From Amorphophallus konjac (Eukaryota > Streptophyta > Magnoliopsida > Alismatales > Araceae), in the NCBI GenBank assembly GCA_022559845.1, contig CM040126.1:142484064-142548063 (forward strand): a stretch of DNA of 64,000 nt, written 5' to 3'. Position 1 is the first letter of the stretch. The number at the start of each line of letters is the position of its first letter. Of this stretch, positions 34,676 to 47,648 are shown one piece after another. A program made the translations under genes and the position numbers. Under the pieces are notes generated by a model. It did no database searches, had not been told where the DNA came from, and worked only from the letters and a program-made list of their open reading frames with translations.

Positions 34676-37600
34676 TGTAACGACCCAAGATCTAGATACC
34701 GGGAAGAACCCGATACTATTTGAATCCTGGCCCACCGCCCACAAGCCGGGAGGGCTCGGAAGGGCTAAAAGGAGTGTCGAGGTACAAAGAAATAGGAAAT
34801 AAAGCAGGACAACAGATATAATAACATAAATAAATAAACAACTACTACAACAGTAGACACCAGTCCGATAGAAAGTACAGTCTAATGCAGTAAAACATAC
34901 CACATGCCAAGTGAACACTCAGCCCGGCAAACTGGCAACTAAGAACCTCCAAACAGCACCCTCGAACCTCGAGGAAGAACCGCCGCACCTAAAATGTAGG
35001 GATGAGCCTCCTGTCACTGGCTCAGTAGAGATCCTGCGGAACCCCAACTAAGAACAACGGCGGTACATAAAGCAGTAACTACAATAGCAACAGTAGTAGC
35101 AGGAACAGTAAACACGGTGGGCAGTCAAAACTCGGCACTACAACTTCTCCTATTGTACCGGTCAAGCAGAAAGAGAAATCCTGATCTCACCATTGGGACC
35201 TGGGCCACTCTAACATCACCTACCGAGGCAAAAACCCACGGCAGCTCCGCCGTGCAGGCCTGTCCTCCCAGACAAGGCCAACCGGGACCGCACAGTCCCA
35301 CACTGGCACGTCGAATCCTCGGTGAAGCCACTAACACCCTGGCCACTACCTCGGAAACACCTGATGATACAAAAAACCACGTCTCGCAGATGGGAAACGG
35401 AACCCGAAAATAGGAGTCACGTCTCACATGACAAGAGTACCTGTCCACCAGAAGCAAGGCCAGATGCATCTACTGACATCTTAGACCGCGCCTCGGGTGT
35501 CTCCCTCCGGCCTAGCGGGAACTGAGACACCGTTCTAGTAACGACAGAACAAGTGACTAGCTGGGGTCGCGCTCGTCAGCGCGGGTCCAACCGCCCCCAA
35601 CCACGTGTGCACACATAGACCGTGCGTCCCTGGTCTGGCCCTTTGACTGGTTTTCCCCTCAGGTGGATTCTGGCTGGTAGACGTGGGGCCTAACGAAAAC
35701 CAGTCTAAAAACTGTCTCTCGGGGTAGCCTCGCCACAACTCCCTGCTGGGACCACTCGCGTGTCGAAAGGCTACAACTAGTGGGGAGTCACTGGTGTGAC
35801 CACTCTCCAAGAGAAACTCCGAGAAACACGCACGCACCCTACGCGAAAGACGAGAAGAACCAAATGGCATCGAGCCACTAGACTCTGGACAATCCTCTAG
35901 ACTCACTAAATCCAACGGTCCATGAGTCACAAGACTCGGGGTCAAGACCGTCACAGCCAACAGCATAAGACCGTCAATCTAGCCTAATCTCTAGGTCTAA
36001 AACCACGGTAGCACAAATAACGAGGCAGCTCACGAGCCGCCGAGACTATCTCCCTCAAGAAGGGAACTCAAGGGACCTCCAGCCCTAGACTGGGTAACTG
36101 GACTCACAGTCCAGGGCCACACACTTGACCCATGCAAAAAGCACAGAAGCATGATTCCCAAGGCAGTGCACAAGCCGCCACGCCGATTCCCCATCCCAGG
36201 GAAGAGCAGGGAACCTCCAGCTCCAGGCTAGATGACTGTACTCACAGTCCAAGGCCAAACACATGGCCCACTCAGGAATCATCTTCTAGCGAAACTCACG
36301 ACATGTGGGGAGACCCCACCACACAGACACCGATACATTGTGACTCGATCAAGCGTAACACAAAGCCCGGAACACACACACCTACGGGCATGCTAATCGA
36401 GGTAGATAAAACGCCTGGACACCCAAAGACACAGTCACGGAACTACACGGGGTGTCCGAGACACACACGGTCAAGGGAGGCACGATCAGCCAGAGACTAC
36501 CCATCCTGGGCAGCCCGGCTGGTCGCCCTTAAGATCGCGCTACCCTTATATAGCGCGTTCAGTCAGAACGCGCTATATCCCTGTAGTGCGACAAATCAGA
36601 ACGCGCTATAAACATATAGTGCGACAAACAAGAACGTGCTGGCAACCTGTAGCGCAACAAGCATGAATGCGCTATGCCCCTATAGCACGATAAGACGAAC
36701 GCGCTACCCACCTGTAGCCCGATAAGAACCGCCTTACTGTTCATCTTCTCCGATGAACGCAATCTATCGGGGCTGCGCGACCTCCAAGAACGCGCCCACC
36801 TTGGCTAGCGTGTTTTCAGTCCGGGCTCGAAAATGGTGGAAACCGTGAAGGAAACCATTCCACGCCCCCAATCACCCCCAAGTGATGGGGAAACAAAGGG
36901 AAAATCATTCCCCAAGCCCCTAGGCATTCAACAATGCCCACAAACCACCGATTAACGTGTTAAAGTGCTAGATCGGGCTCACACCCCAAAAATATGCATA
37001 TTTCCCAAAATGCGAAAATAAACTCACTCGGCTCGTCACGGCCTACAAAACTCGCCAGAAAGGAAGTGCACGAGTTGAGGGTCCATCTCCCTACCTCCAT
37101 CGAAGATTTGACACGCCGTGGACGCCAATCCACGAAGAAATGATGTTTAAACCCTTATCGATTCACGATCCCATGAACCGCCTCCACCATCGCGATCCTC
37201 ATCCCGTGTCCGTCGCTACATGCCCCACGAGCCACGCCGCCCCACCCTCGTCGCCTCCGTCGGCCACCTGGAGTGAGAGGGGGAGAGGAGAGAACGTGAG
37301 AGAAGAGAGGGAAAAGGGAGAGAAATGAGAGGGGAGAGAGAGAAAGGAGTAATATATAGAAAATCCAAAAGTTCCTAAAAATATCAAAAAATAGGAAAAA
37401 TGTTCCTCGCGATCCTCGAAAGACACTGATCACCATGGTAACGTCCCGATGTCGAAGAACGTAACGGTTCACCCTATACGGGGTTCCGAAGGTCTGACAG
37501 ACGGAAAACACGCGTAAAACTCAAAATGCAACCCGGGACCCACAAAGGCGCTCCGAAAATTCTAGAAAATACCGGCGTGCACCTCACAATGCCACGGACC

Positions 37601-37739
37601 CAAGGAAATTCACTGGAACACCACCAATGGGTCCGAAGATCTGATAAAAAATCCGAAGCTCACTCGGACACAATCCGCAACTAGCGAAAAGACGATCCGA
37701 AACCCACGGATCCAGATCCAAGAAACCTGGGGCATTACA
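34676..37739 (-). repeat. LARD 3' LTR
   Basis: 3064 bp, collinear with 40715-43784. A TATA-like sequence with a CT-rich leader (37361 down to 37270 on the minus strand) marks the probable start of R. The GCGCTAT hairpin array at 36535-36735 has decayed at several CpG sites relative to the other LTR. Confidence 0.9.
36535..36735 (-). repeat. GCGCTAT/TAGCGC hairpin array, LARD 3' LTR copy
   Basis: Six units of about 33 bp, consensus AACGCGCTAT-N6-TATAGCGCGA. Each unit folds on itself. Several arms here read TAGTGCG, GCGCAAC, AATGCGC or AGCACGA where the partner LTR keeps CG. The open frame that covers it is a translation of the repeat. Confidence 0.85.
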
Positions 37740-40714
37740 GCCCTCCCCCCTTAAAGGAATTTCATCCTCGAAATTCAGTACTAGTACCAAGACACAGGGG
37801 AAGATCACCTTAACCAATTAACAACGCTGTCAGAGCCCCAGCACAGAAAATCTTGATTCTCACGAAAGCACGGATCCTGAGGGGCACAGCCATACTACAA
37901 CCACGAATGACACCTCGCTCCGCATGCCGCGCACACCGGCCATCAGAGTAGGCACAACACAATAGCACAAGTTTGGCACCACCTCAGATAACGCAAAAAC
38001 CAATCATGGCACTGCTGTCACAATCTCGCTCATCGAGGAGACACAACTCTCGTCACGAGAAACATCTACCGATCCATCCAATGGTCAGCAGACAAAACAC
38101 ATGTCAGCTTCACAGCCAGCTGACAGGTCGCACTCCCTTCTCAAGGGAACAACCAATTCAGAGCCTCCATCAGCTCACGCAGCCATCTCAACAGACCACA
38201 ATCAGATCATCGACTCAGCGTCAAGAACCATCTCACACATGGCAAGCTGAAAGCCAGACATATCACTGTGCCAACTCTGCCAGAAGACATACTTTGACAA
38301 AGCCCAGATCCCATCCGGAAGGCACACCACAGAGGCAACCACCAAAGGTCTCATTGAAACACGGCTCTCACCGTTCACGATGCACCACCAACAGCATCTT
38401 CTATCTGTGAAAGACCACACGCCGGTCACCAACTACTTGTCAACAGGAAACCTCCACCAGCCCAGCGGGTACGATCCAACTCACAACAGGCCATCCGCTG
38501 ACTCACACACAGCTAATTACCACATATCGGGCTGCACTCCTCTCGGACACCACGCCTGATAACAATCATCGTGCCAACTCTACCCTTACAGGGGAGGACT
38601 ATAAAACCAAATGACAAGATCCTGGTGTCTTCGGTCATCACCTCACTCGACTCAGACTTACAGGGGAACCATCCCATGCTGGTCACCAAACTAGGCATAA
38701 CCATTGCAACACCAACGTCCCATCAAGGACATCCACACACAAGCGTCACTCTTCCGTCCTATCTCATAGAATCCAATCTCAACAAATCCAAGTGGACACC
38801 TGCCAATCCCGATTCAGCTTTTGCCACAGAGCCACGGGACACCACCTGAACAACTTACGGCACACATCTCTAGTGGAGGAAAGTGCCATCCAAACTTACG
38901 GCAACCTAGATGCCAACACCACAGCCAATGCACTCTGGGTCCCCAACAATACACATCTTACTGTGGTCGACCACTCGGTCGACCCCACCAGCCGCTCGCA
39001 GCTACCAACCGGAACCCAAAATCTCTCAGAGATCACTTCCTCTAGAACACGATCTCATCCGAGGACACGACTGGCAACATAAGTCAGGCACCAAGCCACA
39101 AACTCTGACCAACACGTCCTCGACCTCCATCAGGCGACATCCTCAACAACCCCATCCGGGTCTAACACTGACGCCTGACACAGCTTCCATCATAGGAATA
39201 AGGCACTCATGCGGCACACTTGCCAACATTTTTCCCCAACACTACATCCTGCCAGTGCCAAGAACCATGATATCTCGAGCAATGGCACGACAACAACACG
39301 CCTCACACCGAGGAACCAATCCTCCGATGCTCAACGCAATCTCGAGAATCCGCCCATAGCAACCAACGCTACGATCCTGAGACCTGTGGGTTATGGGCCC
39401 CCCAGGCTTCCGCTGCGCACTCTGATCCACACACGCACAGCCAACACGGCAACTCGGGACTCACCATCCCGACAATCTACAACTCGACTGGTCAACCTCA
39501 GAAAATAGGGTGAGGAAAGCTCCATTACCTCAAACCGAAAGCACAGATTCACTCCCAAATATTGCAATCCTCTGCAACTCTGTAGGCTCCGAGCCGCTAC
39601 ACATCGGAAAGTTCCAACACCAGCAAAGAATGCGAACACTGCCCAACCAGCACTCGTCCTTCCGGAACAGCGCCAACACCCTTACGCACTAGGGAAGATG
39701 GGTACAACTCTCACAGGCAACCACCTTGCCAAAACACGGAACATGTCTCGCACGGACTTCGTGGCACAAAGAGGCCAACAAATACGGACTCATAATGCAA
39801 GACGATGAACCTTAGCTACACGCAATCTCTCCATCCAAAGGAGAAATTGACATACCTCCGACCAACGGAAGAATATCCACGCTCGACTTGACCTTAAACC
39901 TCACGCATGCTGGGAACAACACCAATAAAATCATCGCTTCCATTAGGTGAGTGCCTCCGAGACACTCGGTGAGTGTCACGTCGGACCACAATCACAACAT
40001 CTCTCGATCCACCATCGTTGCAATTCCTCGAACTGCAACACGCCACGCCAAGAGCCACACAAGAGCCATAATCGACAACTGTCAACGCTCATCCTCGAGT
40101 CCCGAAATCGCCACGGAACCTCCACCACTCAATCCAAATCCAGGGCGAACACCACCCATTCGCACACAAGAGCGTAGGAGCTAGACTTACTGGGACACCA
40201 CAGCCCAATCCTGCCTCGAAATCTACAAAAATAACTGGGACCAACACGTCATTTCTAACGCCACAGAGCATGACAAGAACATCATGCTCGACGAAATAGC
40301 AGCTCACCGAGAAGATCCTCCGCTCACCTGATCACACTTCTTGATCAGAACACCCGCTCTGCCACCTTAAACCACAACCTCAGCACATTAGGGGCTGGAC
40401 AATCCTCAAGCTGGAGTGGCCAGACTCGACAACAACTCCCTCAGAGCACACTCACGGCCACTTAACCACAAGCAATCTGCACCAGCCACCTGACCTTGCT
40501 GCAAACACCTCGAACGCATCACCGCAAACTCACGCCCGCCAACAAACTCCTTTACAGCGCCACGCAGCGCACTCAAGCTCTCAAGCGAGAAATCAAGTGG
40601 CAAACATGCACAAAACCCTATGCCAACTGCCGACTGTATTGGACCTTATGGACTCTGATCATTGCTATATCTCGAATTCCCATGTACATCCACAACCACT
40701 GCTCTGATACCAGC
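37740..40714 (-). other. LARD internal non-coding region
   Basis: 2975 bp without coding signal on either strand; short plus-strand frames (the longest about 149 codons at 38910-39359) have no domain and biased C/A-rich composition. The polypurine tract is at 37740-37756 (minus AAGGGGGGAGGGC). The remaining sequence is C/A-rich on the plus strand, and I recognise nothing else in it. Confidence 0.75.
40701..40714 (-). other. LARD primer-binding site
   Basis: The minus strand reads GCTGGTATCAGAGC next to the LTR end GTCGTTACA; the initiator Met tRNA type, as in chromoviruses. Confidence 0.88.
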
Positions 40715-43700
40715 TGTAACGACCCAAGATCCGGATACCGAGAAGAACCCGATACCATTCGAATCTTGGCCCGCCGCCCATAAGTCGGGAGCGCTCGGAA
40801 GGGCTAAAAGGAGTGTGGAGGTACAAAGACATAGGAAATAAAGCAGGACAACAGATATAATAACAGAAATAAATAAACTACTACTACAACAGTAGAGTCC
40901 AATCCGACAGAAAGTACAGTCTAAAGTAGTAAAACGTACCACATGCCAAGTGAACACTCAGCCTGGCAAACTGGCAAGTAAGAACCTCCAAACAGCACCC
41001 TCGAACCTCGAGAAAGAACTACCGCACCTGAAATGCAGGGATGAGCCTCCTGTCACTGGCTCAGTAGGGATCCCGCGGAACCCCAACTGAGAACAACGGC
41101 GGTACGGAAAGCAGTAACTACAAGAACAATAGTAGCAACAGGAAAAGTAAACACGGTGGCGGGTCAAAACTCGGCACTACAACTACTCCTACTGTACTGG
41201 TCAAGCAGAAAGAGAAATCCTGGTCTCGCCATCGGGAACCGAACCACTCTAACACCACCTACCGAGCCAAAAACCCATGGCAGCTCCGCCGTGCAGGCCT
41301 GTCCTCCCAGACAAGGCTAACCAGGACCGCACAGTCCCACACTGGCACGTCGAAACCTTGGTGAAGCCACTGGCACCCTGGCCACTACCTCGGAAACAAT
41401 ATACGGTCCAGAAAACCACATCTCGCAGACGGGAAACGGAACCCGAAAATAGGAGAGTCATGTCTCATGTGATAGGAGTACCTGCCCACCAGAAGCAAGG
41501 CAGGATGCGTGCACTAACGTCTTAGACCGCGCCTCAGGTGTCTCCCTCCTGCCTAGCGAGAACTGAGACACCGTACTAGTAACCACAGAACCAGTGACTA
41601 GCTGGGGTCGCGCTCGTTAGAGCGGTTCCAACCGCCCCCAACCACGTGTGCACACACAGACCGTGCGTCCATGGTCTGGCCCTCTGACTGGTTTTCCCCG
41701 TAGGTGGACTCTAGCTGGTAGACGTGGGGCCCAACGAAAACCAGTCTAAAAATCATCTCTCGGGGTAGCCTCGCCACCACTCCCTGGTGGGACCACTCGC
41801 GTGTCGGAAGACTACGACTAGTGGGGAGTCACTGGTGTGACCACTCTCCAAGTAGAAACTCCGAGAAACATGCACGCACCATGCGCAAAAGTCGAGAAGA
41901 ATCAAGTGGCTTCGAGCCACTGGACTATGGATAGTCCTCTAGAGTCACTAAATCCAACGGTCCTTGAGTCACAAGACTCGGGGTCAAGACCGTCGCACGC
42001 AACAACACAAGGCCGTCAATCTAGCCTAATCCCTAGGTCTAAAACCACGGTAGCACAAATACCGAGGTAACTCATGAGCGCCGAGACCATCCCCCTCAAA
42101 AAAGGAACTCAAGGGACCTCCATCCCCATACTGGGTAACTGGACTCACAGTCCAGGGCCACACACTTGACCTACGCGAAAAGCATAGAAGTATGATTCCC
42201 AAGGCAGCGCACAAGCCGCCACGTTGATTCCCCATCCCAGGGAAGAGTAGGGAACCTCCAGCTCCAGGTTGGATGACTGGACTCACAGTCCAAGGCCAAA
42301 CACATGACCCACTCGGGAATCATCTTCTAGGGAAACTCACGACATGCGGGGGAGACCCCACCATACACACACCGATACACGGTGACTCGATCAAGCGTGA
42401 CACAAAGCCTGTAACACACACACCTATGGGCATGCTAATCAAGGTAGATAAAACCCCCGGACACCCAAAGACGCGGTAACGGAACTCCACGGGGGTGTCC
42501 GAGACACACACGGTCAAGGGAGGCACGATCAGCTGTAGACTACCCATCCTGGGCAGCCCAGCTGGTAGCCCTTAAGATCGCGCTACCCTTATATAGCGCG
42601 TTCAGTCAGAACGCGCTATATCCCTGTAGCGCGACAAATCAGAACGTGCTATAAACATATATCGTGACAAACAAGAACGTGCTGGCAACCTGTAGCGCGA
42701 CAAGCATGAACGCGCTATGCCCCTATAGCGCGATAAGACGAACGCGCTTCCCACCTGTAGCGCGATAAGAACCGCCTTACTGTTCATCTTTTCCGATGAA
42801 CGCGCTCTATCGGGGTGGCGCGACCTCCAAGAATGTGCCCACCTTGGCTAGTGCGTTCTCAGTCCACGCCCGAAAATGGCGAAAACCACGAAGGAAACCA
42901 TTCCACGCCCCAATCACCCACCGGGTGATGGGAAACAAAGGGAAAATCATTCCCCAAGCCCCTAGGCATTCAACGATGCCCACAAACCACCGATTAACGT
43001 GTTAAAACGTTAGATCGGGCTCACGCCCCAAAAACATGCATATTTCTAAAAATGCAAAATAAACCCGCTCAGCTCGCCACGGCCTATAAAACTCGCGGGA
43101 AAGGAAGTGCACGAGCTGAGGGTCCATCTCCCTACCTCCACCGAAGATTCAACGCGCCGTGGACGCCGATCAACGAAGAAACGCCGTTTAAACCCTCGCC
43201 GATTCACGATCCCACGAACCGCCTCCACCATCGCGGTCCTCATCCCGTGCCCGTCGCTCTATGTCCCACGAGCCACACCACCCCGCCCTCGTTGCCTCCG
43301 TCAGCCGCCCGGAGTGAGAGGGGGAGAGGAGAGAACTTGAGAGAAGAGAGACGGAAAAGGGAGAGAAATGAGAGGGGAGATAGAGAGAAAGGATTAATAT
43401 ATAGAAAATCCAGAAATTTCCAAAAATACCAAAAAATAGGAAAAATGCTCCCCGCGATCCTCGGAAGACACTGGTCGTCGTGGTAACGTCCCGGTGTTGG
43501 AGAATGCAATGGTTCATCCTCTACGGGGTTCCGAAGGTCCGACAAATGGAAAACACGTGTAAAACCCAAAACACAACTCGAGACCCACAAAGACGCTCCG
43601 AAAATTCCAGAAAATATCGGTGTGCTCCTCACAATGCCACGAACCCAAGGAAATTCACTGGCACACCACCAATGGGTCCAGAAATCTGATAAAAAATCTG

Positions 43701-43784
43701 AAGTTCACTCGGACACAATCTGCAACCAGCGGAAAGACGATCTGAAACCCACGGATCCAGATCCGAGAAACCTGGGGCATTACA
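40715..43784 (-). repeat. LARD 5' LTR
   Basis: 3070 bp. The minus strand has TATA-like TCTATATATTAA near 43394-43406 followed by a CT-rich stretch (43390-43310). It is followed by TATAG and chromovirus LTR fragment D. Confidence 0.9.
42577..42775 (-). repeat. GCGCTAT/TAGCGC hairpin array, LARD 5' LTR copy
   Basis: Better-preserved copy of the six-unit array. Four units keep both CG-rich arms, for example CGCGCTATGCCCCTATAGCG. Units 3 and 4 have lost CpGs (AACGTGC, ATCGTGAC). Confidence 0.87.
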
Positions 43785-43945
43785 TATAGGCCCTTAAATA
43801 ATTATTAATTAGGTCTTTATTCATTAAATAGCCTATTAAGCTTATTAAATATTTTTTTGACTTAAATAAATATATTTAAATTAGGAAAATTCCCAAAAAA
43901 TCCCAAAAAATCCTTATAATTTCATAGAATTTCAGGGATGCTACA
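43785..43945 (-). repeat. Chromovirus 3' LTR, fragment D
   Basis: The remaining U3 end of the LTR, AT-rich, ending GGGATGCTACA at 43945. TATAG at 43785-43789 duplicates 34671-34675. Confidence 0.85.
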
Positions 43946-43956
43946 CCCTCCCCCAC
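43946..43956 (-). other. Chromovirus polypurine tract
   Basis: The minus strand reads GTGGGGGAGGG directly before the LTR start TGTAGCATCCC. The open pol frame runs through the tract into the LTR (LLCGGGCSIP), as seen in Tekay-type elements. Confidence 0.85.
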
Positions 43957-46330
43957 ATAAGAGAATTTGGACCCCAAATTCAATACAAGGCTTTACGGGG
44001 ATTGTATTGTACTTACAATTAAATAGTTCGGGGAATCGTTTGCACATGGCTTCTCCCGTTTCCCATGTGGCTTCTTGATCTAAGCACTTATTCCATCGGA
44101 CCTTTACCATGAGAATAGTCTTATTGCGAAGCTGATGTACCTCTCAATCATGTATTTTGAGTGCTCTTTGTTCGTACGTCAGATCCTTCTGTATCACCAG
44201 ATCCTCATGACTTATAATATGAAAAGGGTCATAAACGTACCTCTTGAGCATGGATACATGAAATACGTTATGGATGCCAGACAATTATGGAGGCAATTCT
44301 AGTCAATAAGCAACCTCGCCCACCCTTTCCAGAATTTTAAAAGGGCCAATGAATCACGGGGTAAGCTTGCCTTTAATGCCAAACCTTTGAATTCCTCGAC
44401 CTGGGGAAACCTTGACAAACACATGATCTCCCACTTGAAACTCTAGGTCTCTTCTCCTGACATAAGCATAAGATTTTTGTCTATCTTGAGCCATCTGAAG
44501 TCTTTCTCTAATCAGCTTCACTTTCTCGGTTGTATCCCGAACAAGATCAGGACCTAGAAGTTGTCTTTCTCCAACCTAATCCCAGCATATAGGTGAACGA
44601 CAACTCCTACCATATAGTGCCTCAAACAGTGCCATTTGAATGCTAGATTGATAGCTATTATTGTAGGAAAACTCCACTAGAGGTAAGTGGTCGTGCCAGC
44701 TTCCACCAAAATCAATTGTACATACCCTGAGCATATCTTCCACCACCTAATTGGTTCTTTCAGTTTGACCATCGGTTTGTGGGCGGAATGCAGTACTGAA
44801 ATTCAACCGGGTCCCTAATGAATATTGTATACCTTTCCAGAATTGAGACATAAATCGAGGGTCTCGATCAGATATAATAGTGACAGGGACTCCATGTACC
44901 TTCAGAATTTCTTTTATATACAAGGCAGCCAAGACATCCACGGACCATCGACTCCTAATGGGTAAAAAGTGAGCCAATTTGGTCAAGCGATCAATGATCA
45001 CCCATACACCATCTTGTCCTCCTCTTGACCTAGGTAGACCCATGATGAAATCCACCCCTACACTTTTCCATTTCCACTTGGGAATCTCCAAGGGGTGTAA
45101 CTTTCCAGCAGGCTTTTGATGTTCTGCCTTAACTTGTTGATAAGTGAGGCAGCGTGACACGTAATCCGCCACTTCTCTTTTCATATTGGGCCACCAATAA
45201 TTCCTTTTAAGATCTTGGTACATCTTGGTAGCACCAGGGTGAATGGCATACCTTGATTTATGTGCTTCGTCCAAAATCAACTTTTTTGTATTAGCATGAT
45301 CCGGTATACAAATTTGACCTCGTAATAGCAATCTTCCGTCAGTTGTAATAGAGAAATCAGGCTGTTGATCAACATTATCCTTGATTTCTATCAATGTAGG
45401 ATCATTCTCTTGCAACTAGACCAGGTCTTCTACTAAGGTAGGTTGTGACCGGATATTTACAATAAAGTATTCTTCTTTCTTCGCATTAATATCTAGATTC
45501 AACTGGGCAAACTTATCAATAAGATTGGTCATACCTTTCATGAGGCTTGATAATAGTCCCATTGGTTTCTTACTGAGCGTGTCGGCTATAAAATTTACCT
45601 TGCCTGGATGATATTGGTTGGCGAAATCAAAATCCTTGAGATACTCCAGCCATCGCCTTTGTCTCATATTTAGCTCCTTTTGTGAGAAAAGATATTTTAG
45701 ACTTTTGTGGTGCGAATATACCATGAACTTATCCCCATAAAGATAGTGATGCCAGATTTTCAGAGCAAATATAACAGCAGCTAACTCCAGATCATGGACT
45801 GTATAATTTTTCTCGTGCCGCTTTAGTTATCTTGAGGCATAGCAAATCACTTTGCCATTCTACATAAGAACACACCCAAGGCCAACGCCTGATGCATCCG
45901 TATATACTTCAAATCCGCCACCTTCAACAGACAATGCCAGAACGGGGGCAGTGGTGAGTTGTTCCTTGAGAGTCAAGAAACTCTACTCACACTCCGTGGT
46001 CCACACAAGCGGATTTTCCTTCCTAGTAAGTCTTGTTAGAGGGACGACAATTTTGGAAAAATCCATGATGAACTGCCGATAATAACCAGCCAGGCCAAGA
46101 AAACTTCAAATTTCAGATATTATCATTGGTCGACTCCAGTTCTTGACAGCTTCTACCTTGGTAGGATCTACAGTAATTCCTTCTTTGGAGATAACATGGC
46201 CAGGGAAAGAGACTTCCTTTAACTAGAACTCACATTTGTTTAGCTTTGCATATAGTTGGTGTTCCCTTAATGTTTGCAAGGCAATTCTCAAATGTTCCTC
46301 ATGCTCTTCCTTTGTCTTAGAATATATAAG
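43957..46330 (-). pseudogene. pol: Chromovirus Pol, 3' part: RT end, RNase H, integrase, chromodomain
   Basis: One continuous phase from 46330 ([14 protein letters not shown], straight after the RT active site) to the polypurine tract, broken by about eleven stops. It contains the RT thumb (LAGYYRQF), RNase H (TDASGVGLGCVLM, then [14 protein letters not shown]), the integrase zinc region (HPGATKMYQDLKRNYWWP with the later CLTYQQVK, where the usual second Cys pair is reduced), the integrase core with VDFIMGLP, SDRDPRF and the acidic end near FRPQTDGQTERTN, and the GPF segment. The last part (VKVRWNKCLDQEATWE) matches the chromodomain end typical of this clade. Several stops replace codons usually read as Gln or Arg, as expected from C-to-T change. 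Not functional. Confidence 0.92.
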
Positions 46331-46628
46331 TGTTGTGCCCCTGTGGTTTTGATGATGATTTTGATGATTTGTTTTTGATGTGAGTTAATCACTGTGAGTC
46401 ATCTTGTTGTGTGTCAACATGCTATTATTCAGTCATTCTCTGATCATAATGCTTTCTTTTATATGCACGATAAATTCATGCTTTATCATGTAAATGTATG
46501 GAGTTCATAGGGCTATCAGATAACATGCTCTACTTAATTCTATCTACACTCTGTCTGCACAGTCTCCACAGAAGTGCGTCAACTCCTTGAGCTGATGCGT
46601 CGACTCTTCAGTTCAATATCCCAAGTCT

Positions 46629-47320
46629 ATATAGTCTCACGCTCAAATCCTTCAAAGTCCATACATTGGACTGTAGCATGTATGAGTCGAAGGCTTCATA
46701 AGTCTGTACATTGGACTGTCTCTTCCAGCATCTCACGCTATCCATGTCCGTACAATGTCTGTCTTAATGCATTAGGCAAAGTCTATACATTGGGGTCTGT
46801 CCCTACGTTTCATAAGTGAAGTCTGTACATCCGTTTCTGAAGCCTGAAGTCTATACAGTCCAGCCTATTCCTACGATCAAGGCTTTAGCTACACTCTAAG
46901 TCTGTACATTGACTTCGCTTCATCAAGTCTGTACACTGGCTTCAATCCTTCCAAGTCTGTACAGCCGTTCACTGTTGAAGTCCATACACTGGTCGGTGGA
47001 AAGTCTGTACACTGGCTTCCGTCTTCAAAGTCTATACAGCGGTTGTCTTCAATTTGAAGTCTGTACACTGACTCGTTTCATTTCCTCAGAGTCTGTACAT
47101 TCACAGCGAATTCAATGTCTATACATTGGGCTTTTACATGAAGTCTCTACATTGTTGTTTGCATTGTAAAGTCCATACATTGGTTGTTGTTTATCAATGT
47201 CTATGCACTGCCTTTAGGATTTAAAGTCTATACAACCGTTGCCTCCTTTGTTGAAGTCAACACATTGGGGAAGTCTGTACGTTGCATTCGCCTTCACAAG
47301 TCTATACAACGAAGTATATA
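46629..47320 (+). repeat. AAGTCTGTACA array in element IV U3
   Basis: More than twenty units of the form AAGTCTGTACATTGG, AAGTCTATACAGCC or AAGTCCATACACTGG, spaced 20-45 bp and all in one orientation. The second copy is at about 53718-54410. The unit is the reverse complement of the motif in the element II array. TGTACA is itself a palindrome. Confidence 0.85.
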
Positions 47321-47384
47321 CACTACAATGTACATACTTAAATCTTATGACTTCATTCTTGTTGCTGAAGGGAACAGGGTCGAC

Positions 47385-47630
47385 GCTGGGAGCTTAAAGC
47401 GTCCACGCATCAGTTGACGAAGCCTTCACGATATCTTCCACTGCGTCAATGCCACAAGCAAGCAGCATCGACGCAGCTGTTAAAGAAGCAGAGACCTTCA
47501 CAGGCTATTCCACTGCGTCAACGCCACAATAGAGCAGCGTCAACGCAGCAGCTAAAGAGACGAAGCTAATGGCTTACTGGAATGCCTCACTGCGTTAACG
47601 CCATTGATTGACAGCGTCGACGCAGCAAGT
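47385..47630 (+). repeat. CTGCGTCAACGCCA / GCGTCGACGCAG palindromes in element IV U3
   Basis: Paired units such as CTGCGTCAACGCCAC ... AGCAGCGTCAACGCAG repeat about four times, in opposite orientations around 15-25 base spacers, so each pair can fold. They correspond to the array of element I. Second copy at about 54474-54715. Confidence 0.8.
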
Positions 47631-47648
47631 CAGATTGCTGTCATTGAG

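Larger units (their letters stand above)
34676..43784 (-). mobile_element. LARD: large non-autonomous LTR element related to chromoviruses
   Basis: LTRs of 3064 bp (34676-37739) and 3070 bp (40715-43784) begin TGTAACGACCC and end GGGGCATTACA in plus orientation, around a 2975-bp inside. The target duplication TATAG is perfect (34671-34675, 43785-43789). The primer site next to the right LTR and the purine tract next to the left one give minus orientation. The inside has no ORF with recognisable retroelement domains, which fits the LARD class. Across the purine tract the minus strand can be read FEDEIPLRGEGCNAP, resembling the last Pol codons of Tekay-type chromoviruses, so descent from such an element is likely. 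Confidence 0.88.

Noticed and set aside
36559..36762. Repetitive minus-strand frame (LSRYR/IARS units), also at 42602-42787
   Set aside because: Translation of the GCGCTAT hairpin array; no start context or family.
38910..39508. Frames of 99-149 codons inside the LARD
   Set aside because: Overlapping frames in C/A-rich DNA with no domain, no codon pattern and no repeat in a second copy to test.
46629..47320. Regular short repeats with unique spacers, resembling a CRISPR array
   Set aside because: The repeats are only about 11 bp, vary in sequence, have uneven spacing and lie in the LTR of a eukaryotic element; the second LTR carries the same array.
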